Assembly: GCF_024679095.1 (NCBI RefSeq)
Contig: NC_066513.1
Coordinates: forward strand, 11,854,504-11,918,503
Source of the DNA: Eriocheir sinensis
Lineage: Eukaryota; Arthropoda; Malacostraca; Decapoda; Varunidae
Length of the DNA: 64,000 bases
Direction of reading: 5' to 3'
Below are positions 11,988 through 23,347 of the stretch, one piece after another. Within the stretch, counting starts at the first letter, position 1. Each line of letters starts with the position of its first letter. The position numbers and the translations under genes were made by a program. Below the pieces are notes generated by a model. That model saw nothing but the letters and a program-made list of their open reading frames with translations, did not search any database and was not told the DNA's origin.

Positions 11988-12165
11988 AGGAAAAAATAAA
12001 CAGAAACAGAGACAGACAGACAGAAACAGACAGACAGACATACTTAAAGAGAGAGAAAAAGACACAGACAGACATGGAGACAGAGAGAAACAGATTCAGG
12101 GAGAAAGTCAGAGAAACAGATAGACAGAGAATGAGAGAGAGACATAGACAGAGAGAGACGTAGAC

Positions 12166-12206
<41 letters not shown>
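11921..12206. repeat. (GA)n and GACA-rich simple sequence
   Basis: Pure GA at about 11921-11981, degenerate GA/GACA sequence, then GA again at 12168-12206. In the USP sense strand it is a long CT tract beginning about 22 nt past the exon 3 donor. Confidence 0.95.
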
Positions 12207-12208
<2 letters not shown>

Positions 12209-12228
12209 CAGGGGGAATGAGTGCTCAC

Positions 12229-12335
12229 GCCTGGGCCAAGAGGGCGGGCAGTCCGGGGGTGTGGTAGAGGCACTGCAGGACAACGTTGAGGTAACAAGTG
12301 TTTCCAAGGTTGGGCAAGCGACAGAGTCCTCGTCC
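12229..12335 (-). CDS. Ubiquitin-specific protease, exon 3 (catalytic Cys box)
   Basis: A 107-nt minus-strand exon with acceptor TCTTGCAG|GGA and donor CAGGC|GTGAGC. It reads GRGLCRLPNLGNTCYLN then VVLQCLYHTPGLPALLAQ. LGNTCYLN is the USP (C19) Cys box, with the catalytic Cys in GNTC and the Asn before it contributing to the oxyanion hole. Vertebrate USPs usually have N-S-x-LQ where this has N-V-VLQ, a mild change. It starts in phase 0 after the acidic exon and leaves two bases that the next exon completes. This is the strongest single piece of evidence for the gene. Which USP orthologue it is cannot be decided here. Confidence 0.95.
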
Positions 12336-12548
12336 CTGCAAGACCACATCATCATCATCATCATCATCATCACTAGCCATTATTAGTCATTATTAGTCTT
12401 CCTCCAGTATACACATTCCCACTTGAAAATAGTAAACACTAATTATTAGTAAGTGTCAGTTCCCCAGTTCGACATGGCAGGTTCGCGCGCTTCCATTTAG
12501 TACGTTACTTTTTTTAGAATTTCCTTGTGACACCCTTGAACTGACATC

Positions 12549-12550
<2 letters not shown>

Positions 12551-12633
<83 letters not shown>
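12551..12633. repeat. (CA)n microsatellite
   Basis: About 83 bp of uninterrupted CA. Confidence 0.97.
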
Positions 12634-12635
<2 letters not shown>

Positions 12636-12856
12636 CAAACAAAAAGTTGCATAAGCCCCAAATCGATAAATCCCACTGAAATACCATCTCCATATAGCAT
12701 GAACTTCTTTGTTACCTGTCTTGCTTCAAATACAGGGTCTACTGTAAGGAATGAGAGAGAAAAAATGTCACAGGGAATCTCTTTAGTGTCAGATGTTGAG
12801 TCGAAAACCTGACAATGGTGAGTAATGTTTGATGTGGGTGCTTACAAAGATACTGT

Positions 12857-12859
<3 letters not shown>

Positions 12860-12925
<66 letters not shown>
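12860..12925. repeat. (GA)n microsatellite
   Basis: About 66 bp of uninterrupted GA, followed by GA-rich sequence up to the left TIR at 12996. Confidence 0.97.
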
Positions 12926-12929
<4 letters not shown>

Positions 12930-13125
12930 AGAGACCTAGAAACAAAGACAGATGAACAGAAATAGAGACTGAGAGAGAAGCAGAGAGAGATTTAGGCGGG
13001 TATCACACGGGAACGATTTTGCTCGGGACCCAGATCATCGGGCGGCAACACTCGAGGGGCTGCTGATGGTCCGTGAGGAAACTAACCACACGGGGATGCT
13101 ACGTTAGATGGGCAATCTTAGTCTA

Positions 13126-13572
13126 GATCTTGACTTTAACATGTTTTCTCTTGAGAAACGTCGCCTCCGAGGAAAACTGATCGAATGTTTTAAAATACTT
13201 AATGGCCTGACGAATGTGGACAAATCAAAATTGTTTATGATCGATGACACTTTGCGAACGAGGAATAATGGCACAAAACTAAAATGTAACCAAGTAAATT
13301 CAGACTGCACCAATTTTTTCTTCACCAACGTTGTAGAGCAAAAATGGAATAAGCTCTCACCTTCAGTGGTCCAGTGCAACACGACTGACTCCTTTAAAAA
13401 CAAGCTCGACAGACAATTCCTTCAACTTAATTAATATTAACTAAAGTAGAAATGCAAAGTTTTGGAGCCATCTCATTGAGGTAGAATCAATTAGGTTTAA
13501 GGACAGATCACCTAGTCTGGACCATAGGGTTTGTGTGGTCTGTATTTCTGTGTAAATCTATGTAAATCTCCT
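13126..13572 (+). mobile_element. CR1/L2-type LINE 3' segment, inverted relative to the rest of the copy
   Basis: Plus-strand sequence encodes the C-terminal part of ORF2 (NMFSLEKRRLRGKLIECFKI, 13108-13434), then the 3' UTR and tail (TCTATGTAAATC). The neighbouring 13575 onwards is the upstream part of the same element type on the minus strand. The two parts together cover the element with only about 80-90 bp missing, as expected if this segment flipped in place. Confidence 0.75.
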
Positions 13573-14602
13573 CTTTGATCTCTTTGCATGGTGGGAAAAC
13601 CAAAACTGTACCACTTATTCCAAGTGGGGTCTGACTAAACTATTGTAAAGTAAAGCGGAAGTATTACTTCTTTATCTTTGAATAAAAAGTTTCTTTTAAT
13701 GAAGCTCAACATTTTACTTGCTTTATTTGCTGCATCGATGCATTGCTGTGAGAATTTGAGGTTTGACGCGATTTTGACACAATGGTCCTGGACGCATTGA
13801 ACGCTTTTGAGTTAATGCCACGCATTTTGTAATCGAACCTCTTATTTATTGTTCCAACTTGAAGGACCTGGCACTTACCTACATTAAAGGGCATCTCCCA
13901 TCTATCAGACCAAGCTGAAATTTTATGCAAATCTTCTTGAAGGCTTTGTTCGTCTTCTTCAGTAAGAACCGAGTTACTAATCTTTGTGTCGTCTGCAAAT
14001 TTTCTAATGAGATTATTGATTTCTACGTCCATATCGTTGATGTAAATAATGAGAAGGGCCAAGAACCGAGCCCTAAGGGACGCCACTAGTGACAGGCGCC
14101 CACTCTGAGTTAAATCCGTCGATCACCACTCTTTGTTGTCTGTTGCTCAACCAATTCGCGATCCATTGGTGTACTTGACCGTCAATACCTAGTTGTTTGA
14201 ATGTTTTAAGTAATTTATGGTGTGGAACTATCAAACGCTTTTTGGAAATCAAGATAGACTACGTCCAGTGATTTGGTTACGTCATAAACTGAGAAGAGGT
14301 CGTTATAAAAGGTCAGTAGGTTTGAGAGGCAGGATCTCTTGTTACGGAAGCCATGTTGTTAATCTTTAATTAATGAGTGACTTTTAAGGTAATGCACAAT
14401 TTTGTCTCTAATTATGCTTTCGAGTAGCTTATCTGCAACTGGTTAGACTAATGTGCCTGTAATTACCCGATTTTTTTTATCTCATTTCATAAAAAATCGG
14501 TGTTGCGTTAGCCTTTTTCCAATCTGAAGGGACAATGATTTGTGGCAAGAACATATTGAATACAGGTGTATTTCGCTCTTTGTTTCTCAAAGTAGTACAG
14601 GA

Positions 14603-16600
14603 TTTTTTTTTACGGCAAAGGAGACAGTTCAAGGGCAAAAAAAAAAGGAAACTAATTTATAAAAAAAAGCCCGCTACTCCTACAAAGAGTCCAGAGGAGT
14701 GGCCGAATGATACATCAATTTCGGGAGGAAAGGTGTCCTGATACCCTCCTCTTGAAAGAGTTCAAGTCATAGGCAGGAGGAAATACAGATGAAGGGAGAT
14801 TGTTCCAGAGTTTACCAGCGTGAGGCATGAAAGAGCGAAAATGCTGGTTAATTCATGCGTAAGGGATATGGACAGTAAAGGGATGAGCGGCGAGGCCGCG
14901 GGAAGGGGGGAGGCATGCAGTTAGCAAGATCAGAAGAGCAGTCAGCGTGAAAATATCGATAGAAGATAGAAAGAGAGGCAACATGGTGGCGAAATTTAAG
15001 AGGTAGAAGACTGTCAGTAAGAAGTAAGAGGAGGAGAACTGATGAGACGAAGAGCCTTAGACTCCACTCTGTCCAAGATAGTTGTGTGAGTGGAGCCCCC
15101 TCTCTCGTGAGATGCAAACTCCATACGAGGGCCGACAAGGCCCCTGTATATGGATAGCAACTGTGCGGGGGAGAAGAACTGGCGGAGAAGATACAGATCG
15201 CCTAATCTCGAGGAAGCTGATTTAGTGAGAGAGATGTGAAGTTATCAGTTAAGATTTTGAATTAAGGATAGATCGAGGATGTTTAGTGTTGAAGAAGGTG
15301 ACATGAGTGTTGTCGAAGAATAGGGGATAGGTGTTTGGAAGATTGTGTCGAGTTGTTAGGTGGAGAAATTGGGGTTTTGAGGCATTGAAGGACACAAGGT
15401 TCCTTTTATCCCAATCGGAAATGACAGCAAGGTCTGAGGTTAAGCGTTCTGCAGCCTCCAGTCTGGAGTCATGTGATTCCTGTTGAGAGGGTCTTCTGTT
15501 GAAAGAAGTTGAATAATGCAGAGTGGAGTCATCAGCATATGAGTGGATAGGACAGTTTGTTATGGAAAGAATATCATTGATGAATAACTGGAAGAGAGTG
15601 GGTGATAGGACAGAGCCCTGTGGGGCACCACTGTTGATAGGTTTAGGGGAAGAACAGTGACCGTCTACCACAGCAGAGATAGAACAGCCGGAAAGGAAAC
15701 TGAAGATAAAGGAACAGAGAGGGATAGAATCCGAAAGAGGGCAGTTTAGAAAGCAAGACTTGTGCCAGACTCCTTCGAAAGCTTTCGATATTTCTAGCGC
15801 AACTGCGAAAGTTTCACCGAAACGGCTAAGAAAGGATGACCAAGAATCAGGTAACTGAGTAAGAAGATCGCCAGTAGAACGCCCCTTGCGGAACCCATAC
15901 TGGCGATCAGATAGAAGGTCAGAAGTGGAAAGGTGCTTTTGAATCTTCCGGTTAAGGATTGATTCAAAAGCTTTAGATAGACAGGAAAGTAAAGCTATAG
16001 GACGGTAGTTTAAGGGATTGGAACTGTCACCCTTCTTAGGTACAGGCTGTATGAAGGTGTACTTCCAGCAGGAAGGAAAGGTAGATTTTGACAGGCAGAG
16101 GCGAAAGAGTTTGACCAGGCAGGGTGTCAGCACGGAGGCACAGTTTTTAAGGACAATAGGAGGCACTCCATCAGGTCCATAAGCCTTCTGAGAGTTGAGG
16201 CCAGAGAGGGCATAGAAAACATCATTCTGAAGAATCTTAATAACAGGTATAAAGGAGTCAGAGGGGGGATGAGTAGGAGGAATATGCCCAGAATCGTCCA
16301 GAATGGAGTTGTTACAGGAAGTTTGAGCGAAGAGTTCACCCTTTGAGATAGATGAGACGGCGGTGCTGCCGTCAGGGTTAAGGAGAGGAGGGAAAGAAGA
16401 AGAAGTGAAGTTGGAGGAGATATTTTTGGCTAGATGCCAGATGTCTCTGGAAGATTTAGAGAAAGCAAGGTTTTGACATTTGCTATGGATGAAAGAGCTT
16501 TTGGGAAGTCGAAGAATAGATTTGGCACGATTCCGGGCGGAAATGTAAAGATCATGGTTAGCGGGAGTTCCAAGGCTCTAGTACCTTTTGTGAGCTGCAT
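14603..16600 (-). mobile_element. Poly(A)-tailed LINE (family B), 5'-truncated, nested in the CR1-type LINE
   Basis: Poly-T at 14603-14610 marks the 3' end. The minus strand then encodes the C-terminal region and, at 15249-16166, a 305-codon open stretch of reverse transcriptase with [32 protein letters not shown] and the catalytic YADD. It is the same family as the intact copy at 48616-51942. It sits in the CR1-type target at GGAT|ATAC. Stops and frameshifts disable it. Confidence 0.85.
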
Positions 16601-16664
16601 CCCTCAGGGCTCAGTTCTTGGCCCAGTACTCTTCATTATTTACATCAACGATGTGGACCTATCT
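16601..16664 (+). other. CR1-derived filler DNA at the 5' junction of the nested LINE
   Basis: About 57 bp encode VPQGSVLGPVLF-type RT sequence of the CR1-type family on the plus strand, opposite to the surrounding CR1 copy, followed by about 8 bp of unmatched sequence. It lies exactly between the truncated end of the nested LINE and the resumption of the target. Confidence 0.7.
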
Positions 16665-17479
16665 CTATACTTTGTCAGGTCCTGGACTTTTATTTGTTTT
16701 AATGGATTAGAGAGCATTTAGAACTTCGTCGGTACTTATTACAAATTTAGGCAATACATGAACGATATTTACGTTAGTACTGTTGTCGTCGCTGGTTGTG
16801 GTGGTATTGGCGGGATGAGTATTAATTAATTAAATGCCGAGGAAAAATAATTGTTTAACTAGTTCGCAACGTGTAGGCTGTCAATCACCAATTCCCCGTC
16901 TCTGTTAGTTAGAGGTTCAATTCCACTTCTGATTGCCTTCCTGTTGTTTATATAACTGAAGAAGAATTTTAGATTATTTTTTTTTAGTTGGCAGCAATGT
17001 TTTCTTCATATCTTCGCTTTGCCTGACATACATATCTTTTTACTCGCCGCCTGGCTTCATGATAAAGCCTAGTGTTTTCGGGCGTGTTTTGCTCTTTCTT
17101 TAGTCTGTAAGACAATTCTCTCTCCTTAATCCGAATCTGCTTAATTTCGCTATTAAACCAAGGTGGACTTTTATTAGTGTTACTTCGCTTCTCGCAAAAT
17201 GGGACAAATGTGTTCTGCTGAGTGAGTAAATGATTTTTAAAGTTTAGGCAGGCTTCCTCTACGTTGCAATCATCTGGTAGTTGTATTTCTGTAAGTTTTT
17301 TTCGGATTTCTACGATATTTGCTATTTTGAAATTGGACACCTTTACTTTTTTATCAGTCACTGTTGTTTGAGCTCTAATATCGACGAGCATTAATTTATG
17401 ATCGCAAGAACCAATATGTTCTCCTACCGTTACATTACTGACTAGGTTATCTTGGTTCGCTATAACAAGTTCTAATATG

Positions 17480-18154
17480 TTATTTTGTCGAGTTGGCCTC
17501 AGGAACCATTTGACTTAGGTAATTATCTTCTAAAAATTCGATCATCCTATGTGACTTTCTTTCTGTACCCGACACTGACGCCCAGTCAATATGAGGGAGA
17601 TTAAAGTCTCCTAATATCAGTGAGTCGCTGTTATTAAGTGACTGCCTTAACACACTGTACATTTCAACATCATCTTCGAGTGATTGCCCGGGAGGCCTGT
17701 AGGTGACGGATATATTTAAATTGATTTTTACAATGTTTACTCGCACGCACAAATGTTCAACGTTACTGTCTCTTGGTGTTCTGTCAGTGGGTTGCAAATA
17801 GCTTTTGACGTAAAGGGCGACACCACCACCTCTGCGGTTAATACGATCTCTGCTAAAGAGTCTGCAGCCATCTGTGTTGTATTCTGAACTTAAATCAATA
17901 TTTGTGGTATCAATAAATGTTTCGGTTATAGCAATTACATAAAGATTTTCTTTTGAAACAAGACATCTCAATTCATCAAACCTTTTCCTTAGGCTACGGG
18001 CATTGAAACATAAGACTGTTATATTATTTTGAGGTTTAGTAATGGAGGTGGTGTTACTTGCAGGTTCACGGTTTGGCGTTTGTTGTGTTGCATGCCACCT
18101 ATTTACACGGGCGGTGTAGAGAGTGTTGTAATACAGTGAATTTACCGTACCCAA
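17480..18154 (-). pseudogene. AP-type endonuclease domain of CR1/L2-type ORF2
   Basis: A minus-strand stretch of 224 codons. Visible motifs are CFNARSLRKR near the N-terminus, AITETFID (the Glu of the active site), RGGGVALYVK, YRPPGQS and GDFNLPHIDW. These are the EEP/APE-like endonuclease motifs of CR1/L2-group LINEs, which nick the target DNA. It ends in a frameshift before the SDH motif. Non-functional in this copy. Confidence 0.85.
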
Positions 18155-19245
18155 CGGTTATGTTTCTCGCAAGACCTCTCCAGGACAACTCCACAAAAAA
18201 AAACACAAACCACTTACCACTAATACAGCAGGGGTGCCGGGCTTTCCCCTGCAAGCACCTCCCAGCGTTACAACGATAATCCTAACAGGCCTGATAGTAA
18301 TACCTATTTGTAATCACTGTAGGAGGCACTTATCTTTCGAAAGGTTTCAAAAGAAGTGGTCTCTTGAAGTACGTCCTAGAGGAGTCCTGTTGTCCTCGAG
18401 ACTAAGTATAAATCAGCACTGCCGCGAGTTAATTTGGGGCGAAAGCGCTGAGGTGTTGTTTCCTTGAGAGCAGATGATGTAGTGGGCCGAAAGCCAACCA
18501 CGTGGGTCTGAAGGGGTATTTTGAATTTCCCTCGCCAGATAGCGTGGCTTTCGATCGGTTAAATTATCCTTGCTCTTTAATAATTCCGCAAGGGGAATTA
18601 TTTATTATTTCATGAAAGGAAACACTGAACTATTGTTATTCCTTTCATGGTAAATGTGTTTAGTCTCAGGCAGTGAATACGGTGATATTGTCTCGGGATG
18701 AGCGAAGTATTAAGTACCATCCAAGGCTTATTTGAGCTCAGACGATACTCATAGTTGGCTTGAACTCTTGGCCCGAGACTAGTTCCATAAGGGAAATAGT
18801 TAATTTCTCTAATCCTTTGGTTAACTGACCTAATTCCTAACAAGAGACGCGGCCAAGAGCAGTTTTTTGTCCGGGTGTCACGTGCTGCATCGTTAAGGAG
18901 CCTTCCGAATCTGCTTGCTCCGACGGGGGACAGGTGGAGTACGTCTCTTTGGAAGGGCTCACCTTGTCCGTAGAAATTGTCGCAAGCGTCAAAGAACTTG
19001 ATGTCAAGCTCCCTGCAAAGAGTCTGTAAGCTGTTGTTAAGGCTGAAGGCCTGAAGGAAGGGAGAGGAGAGAGAGCGAGAGCTATCAATAAACTACTATA
19101 AATAAACTATCTATACAACTACCTATAAAAATTCATAGTACAAACAAGTGTTAATAGCACAAAAACTGTGCTAGATCGGCGCAGCATGACCCTCAAACAC
19201 ACCCCCAACAATTTATATTATGCAACTAGGGGTCTAAAATGGAAA

Positions 19246-19350
19246 ATGCTGAAAACTAAAGATGGCGCCACTATAAACACTTGCCTGCGCCACATCGGGC
19301 TGGGGCCGACCATCAGGCCTACCGGCGCCACAGGCCAAGACGTTAAAAAA
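19246..19350 (+). mobile_element. tRNA-derived SINE, 3' fragment
   Basis: Has the family 3' body (GATGGCGCCACTATAAACAC, GCCTGCGCCA, GGGCTGGGGCCGACC) ending in GACGTT and poly(A). The tRNA-like 5' half is missing. Confidence 0.8.
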
Positions 19351-19468
19351 AAACTGCCGACTTTGTTTATAATGCCATGTTGAAGGGTTCATCAGGGCTA
19401 ACAAATGTTATTATACAATGTCATGTCTACAATGCATGGGTAGGACAGGAAAACAACTTGAAGAGAAC

Positions 19469-20088
19469 TGTAATATATATATATATATATATTATCAATG
19501 TGCATATTAATGTATGACTGTATGTGTCGAAACACATGATCAGTGTCACCATAGGAAGCTAGGGAACACGTAGGCGCTAGGGTGTGCTTATGATGTACTT
19601 ACGGAGTGCTTATTGGCCGTGAGAACTGTGCTGAGCCGACGGTGGAATCAGCAAGACTCAGCACCGGAAGATCAACACTTCCGGTGGATTATCTACGCAC
19701 ACTTATACCTCCACCGCGGACAGAAGGATCACAGTGGGCCGCGAGGACGAGCACATCGCCCTCTTCAGGGTGTGCGGGCGACAGTTCACATAAACTTTGT
19801 AACTATTGTGTAAAACTGTAAATATAGTTAAAACTAATGACACTTTTAATATACCAGAGAGAGAAAGAGAAGTGAACTAAGTGAACAAAAGTGAACTTTA
19901 CGGGTCCTCTTGGCCACACATCATCTACCTCACTTAACTAAAGGCTATTGTGTTATCTCACCTACTACAATCAACTTGAGAAGCAGGCCACGGTAACACT
20001 GGCCCTGTGACGAGTGAGATAACAGTTCGTGCCTTAAACTAACACTTAACACGAACCACCTTAAAAATAACACTAAAAACGTATAACA
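19469..20088 (+). repeat. LTR copy A (outer 5')
   Basis: Starts TGTAATATATA after GAAC and ends CGTATAACA. Contains the family blocks GTCGAAACACATGATCAGTG, GGAAGATCAACACTTCCGG and TTCAGGGTGTGCGGGCGACA. The (GA)n tract found in the other copies is short here. Confidence 0.85.
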
Positions 20089-20141
20089 TAAGTGGTGGCA
20101 GCGGTGAGTCGCGGGGTCGCAACTTTTAGGTGACCGAGCGA
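20089..20141 (+). promoter_or_regulatory. Candidate primer-binding site and short leader after LTR A
   Basis: Three bases after the LTR end comes TGGTGGCAGCGGTGAG-like sequence; TGG pairs with a tRNA CCA end. The tRNA is not identified. Only 53 bp remain before LTR B begins. The same leader sequence recurs in the inverted repeat at 28434-28788. Confidence 0.5.
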
Positions 20142-20519
20142 TGTAATATATATATTATCAATGTACATATGAATGTATGCCTATGTGTCGAAACACATGA
20201 TCAGTGTCACCACAGGATGTTAGGGAACACGTAGGCGCTAGGGTGTGCTTATGATGTGCTTACGGCGTGCTTATTTGCCGTAGGAACTGTGCTGAGCCGA
20301 CGGTTGAATCAGCAAGACTCCGCACCGGAAGATCAACACTTCCGGTGGATTATCTACGCACACTTATACCTCTACCGCGGACTAAAGGAGGCAGATCACA
20401 GTGGGCCGCCAGGATGAGCACATCGCCCTCTTCAGGGTGTGCGGGCGACAGTTCACATAAACTTTGTAACTATTGTGTAAAACTGTAAATATAGTTAAAA
20501 TTAATCACACTTTTAATAT

Positions 20520-20580
<61 letters not shown>

Positions 20581-20786
20581 GAACAAAAGTGAACTTTACG
20601 GCTCATCTCGGCCACACATCATCTACCTCACTTAACTAAAGGCTATTGTGTTCTCTCACCTACTACGATCAACTTGTGAAGCAGGCCACGGTAACACCGG
20701 CCCTGTGACGAGTGAGATAACAGTTCGCGCCTTAAACTAACACTTAACACGAACCACCTTAAAAATAACACTAAAAACGTATAACA
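20142..20786 (+). repeat. LTR copy B (inner 5')
   Basis: Same start, end and internal blocks as copies A and C, with a long (GA)n at 20524-20577. It is followed by a second TGGTGGG-type primer-site candidate. No clear target duplication of its own. Confidence 0.85.
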
Positions 20787-21136
20787 TAAATGGTGGGTAG
20801 CGTGGTTACGAACTACTCCGAAGTGTTATAACTCTCTAATATAACATAATAGTGAACATTGTGTGCGAGCGTGAACAGTGTGTGAGGGCAGTGAACGCTA
20901 TCGGACACAGCATGCAAAACGCTGACGATCAGCGCGCAACCTTTACTGCCCCGTGAGTCGAGTCAGCACACTGCCCCGCCCGCCTCGCCCCACAACTCCA
21001 CACAACAAGCCTTCATCGGAGGTGTCTATGAGGCACCCCATCGTTTACCTACGACCCAGCCTGTCGTAGGTTGGCACTTGTCTTCGCCAGTCAACCTCGG
21101 ACCTTTTGCGGGGGCGTGGTTGCTCCACCGCCCATT

Positions 21137-21662
21137 AGGCTGGTTTACACGGACGACAGTTTTGCCACGACATGCCACGACAAATGTCGTGACACAAGCT
21201 GGGCACGAGAAGGCCACGAGAAAAGTTGTCGCGCATCTATCGTGCCCTTGTCGTGCACGCCCCGTGCAGGTCGCGACAATTGCTTTTACACACACGAAAA
21301 CGGGCCACGACAAGGGGCACGAGGGGCGTTTCAGGTGGCACGAGGCTGCCACGACAGTTCATCTTCTGCCACGACGGGCCACGGGGCGCCACGAGGTGTC
21401 GTGCCCTTGTCGTGAAGGGGCTACGAGGTGGCACGACAGAATGGGCACGACAGATTTAACATTTTTCTCGTGGCACTGTCGTGACCAAATATTGAGCATG
21501 TTCAAAATTTTTCGGGTTGTCGCGACAAGGCCGCGGGGTGGCACAACAAAGTCACGAGGAGTCCACGGGCTGCCACGACAGTTGTATTTACACGGACACG
21601 AGGTGGCACGACAGTTTGTCGTGGCATATCGTGGCAAAACTGTCGTCCGTGTAAACCAGCCT
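21137..21662. mobile_element. 526-bp MITE with subterminal CACGAC/GTCGTG arrays
   Basis: The termini are AGGCTGGTTTACACGGACGA and the exact reverse complement. ATT lies outside both ends (21134-21136, 21663-21665); the flanks can also be read as a TA duplication. The interior is dominated by many copies of CACGAC and GTCGTG. The open frames on both strands are by-products of this repeat. It is inserted in the gypsy leader and so is younger than the retrotransposon. Confidence 0.88.
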
Positions 21663-22250
21663 ATTCCTCCCCGCTACCAGGCGACGACGACGGCCGCCTC
21701 CCTCACCGCTGCCCAGGACGACGACGCCTCCCTCGCAGGCAAGCCAGCCGAGGATCGAGGAGTAGCAGTGTTCCGGTTTGCAGTCTTCACGTTTTCATGA
21801 TATTCACATTTTTAGCTGACACTACATTAATACGGTTCCAGTAATTACACCACTTGTACCAATATTTTAGGTGAAATTACTTTTATGTTCACGTGTTTAG
21901 GCGTGGGGAGCACTATCTAATTTTCGTTTTTCAGCTGTTGAGTTTCTGACATGTGGATGCTTAGTATTTTTCCTGAATTGTAACATCGTTCGTATCTTAG
22001 GTATAGTCATTCATTTTATTTTCTCCTGTCTTTTATGTGTTTTATTGCACAGTGGAGGAGGTATTTTTATTGTGCTAATTACTCACTCGTTATTCTTTTC
22101 CTTTTTTTCATGCATTTTAGAAGCATCTGGAGCGAGTGAGCTTCCAGTTAGCGGTGAATGATCATTACCTTTAGTTCAGTTCAGCGGTAATACTTTCCTT
22201 TTTACTATATTCCTCTCATGAAGCCTCATTTTACTAATGCCTCTTTTTAA

Positions 22251-23347
22251 ATGGCAGGACAACCTGACCCGGAGTTAAAAGCTTTGACCGAAAAATATCA
22301 GAAGTTGGTAAAGGACTCGGAAGATGTCGTCAAGGATGACGGTTACCGTAACCTAAGGAGTGGTGCAACTCATAAGAGGGTTCCTACTCCTCCTCCTTCT
22401 CCTTCCCACCTGCATGATAACCAAGGTAACTTAAATAACCAACAACCCACAATGGCTACTAATACCATTAAACTTCTGCCGACTACGGCATCAGTCAGGG
22501 CTTTCGCAGGCAATGAAGCGGATTACACTGCTTAGGACTTCATCCTACAATGCGAGGATGTCATGAATAATTCATTTGTGTCAGAACCGGGAGATAAAAT
22601 CACCTTCATTAGATCCAGGAACAGAAGCTTCATCTCTCATGTGCACCAGCGCGTTCATGGAACCGCAACAAACCAAAGATTATGACCAGTTTCGGTCACA
22701 TTTTCTGGAATCATTTGGGGGGAATGTTAAACACAGCCTCGTCAAGGGCGTAAATGTAGCTGTGACCACCTTGATTTCAACTGTTGAGAGTAAAGGTCTT
22801 TTTGCCGGGCAATTGAACGCCTATGGGTTGTCTACTAATTTGAGCTCATATTTGAGAGCTGGTGGCTGGACAGAGGGAGAGAATATGTCTCTATCTAATG
22901 TGATCAAATTTCTGGAATTTTTCATGTACATGGCTGTCATCAAGGGTCAGTTTCGAAAAAGTTCTTTATCCCTAGCCTACGGCCCCACTGACAAGTTGCA
23001 CGATTTCGTCCTTAAACTCAAGAACAAAATTGAGGAGAAAGACGGGAGCGCCAGTTCCCACTGTAGCCGCTGTCCAACAGAAGGCCGCTAATGTTAGCGC
23101 GTCCTCATCGGTGGTGGCGTCCGCCACCGAAAAGCCTAAACGTCACTGTTCTTATTGTCAGCGAGACGGTCATACGATTGACTATTGTATAAAACGTCAC
23201 CGGGATCGCAGGGCAAAGAAAGAAAGAGGAAGCTCGCAGATGTCAGGCAAGTCTGCTTCTCAGAAGACCCCGGCCACATCAAAAAGTCGTGCCGAGGGCT
23301 ATAACACTGGCAAGTCCTGTTTTATCCAGAGGAGTGTTTCCCTGTGA
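22251..23347 (+). pseudogene. gag remnant of the gypsy element
   Basis: Three frames in succession (22251-22535, 22576-23091, 23030-23347) carry an N-terminal charged region, a middle capsid-like stretch without firm motifs, and a CCHC zinc knuckle (CSYCQRDGHTIDYC, C-x2-C-x4-H-x4-C) followed by a basic tail. In the family this protein forms the particle and binds RNA. At least one in-frame stop near 22533 and frameshifts near 22576 and 23085 disable it. Confidence 0.75.

Larger units (their letters stand above)
13575..19080 (-). mobile_element. CR1/L2-type LINE, minus strand, interrupted
   Basis: Minus-strand fragments give RT (YINDMDVEINN, FADDTKI, 13706-14086), a linker region (SPPWFNSEIKQ, 16984-17391), an endonuclease domain (17480-18154) and, at about 18840-19080, the C-terminal end of an ORF1 esterase. 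It is interrupted by another LINE plus filler (14603-16664). The inter-ORF part 18160-18840 is about 0.5 kb longer than in the 34.8-40.6 kb copy and has no identified content. 5'-truncated near 19080. All frames are broken. Confidence 0.75.

Noticed and set aside
13126..13575. Twin-priming inversion of a LINE
   Set aside because: Twin priming would place the inverted part upstream of the sense 3' end; here it lies beyond the tail.
19606..19821. Repeated small frame in each LTR (also 20267-20488 and 28918-29202)
   Set aside because: It lies wholly in the LTR, differs by frameshifts between copies and has no coding support.
21026..21800. A 240-codon plus-strand frame
   Set aside because: It crosses the MITE boundaries and is caused by the CACGAC/GTCGTG repeats, with no recognisable domain.
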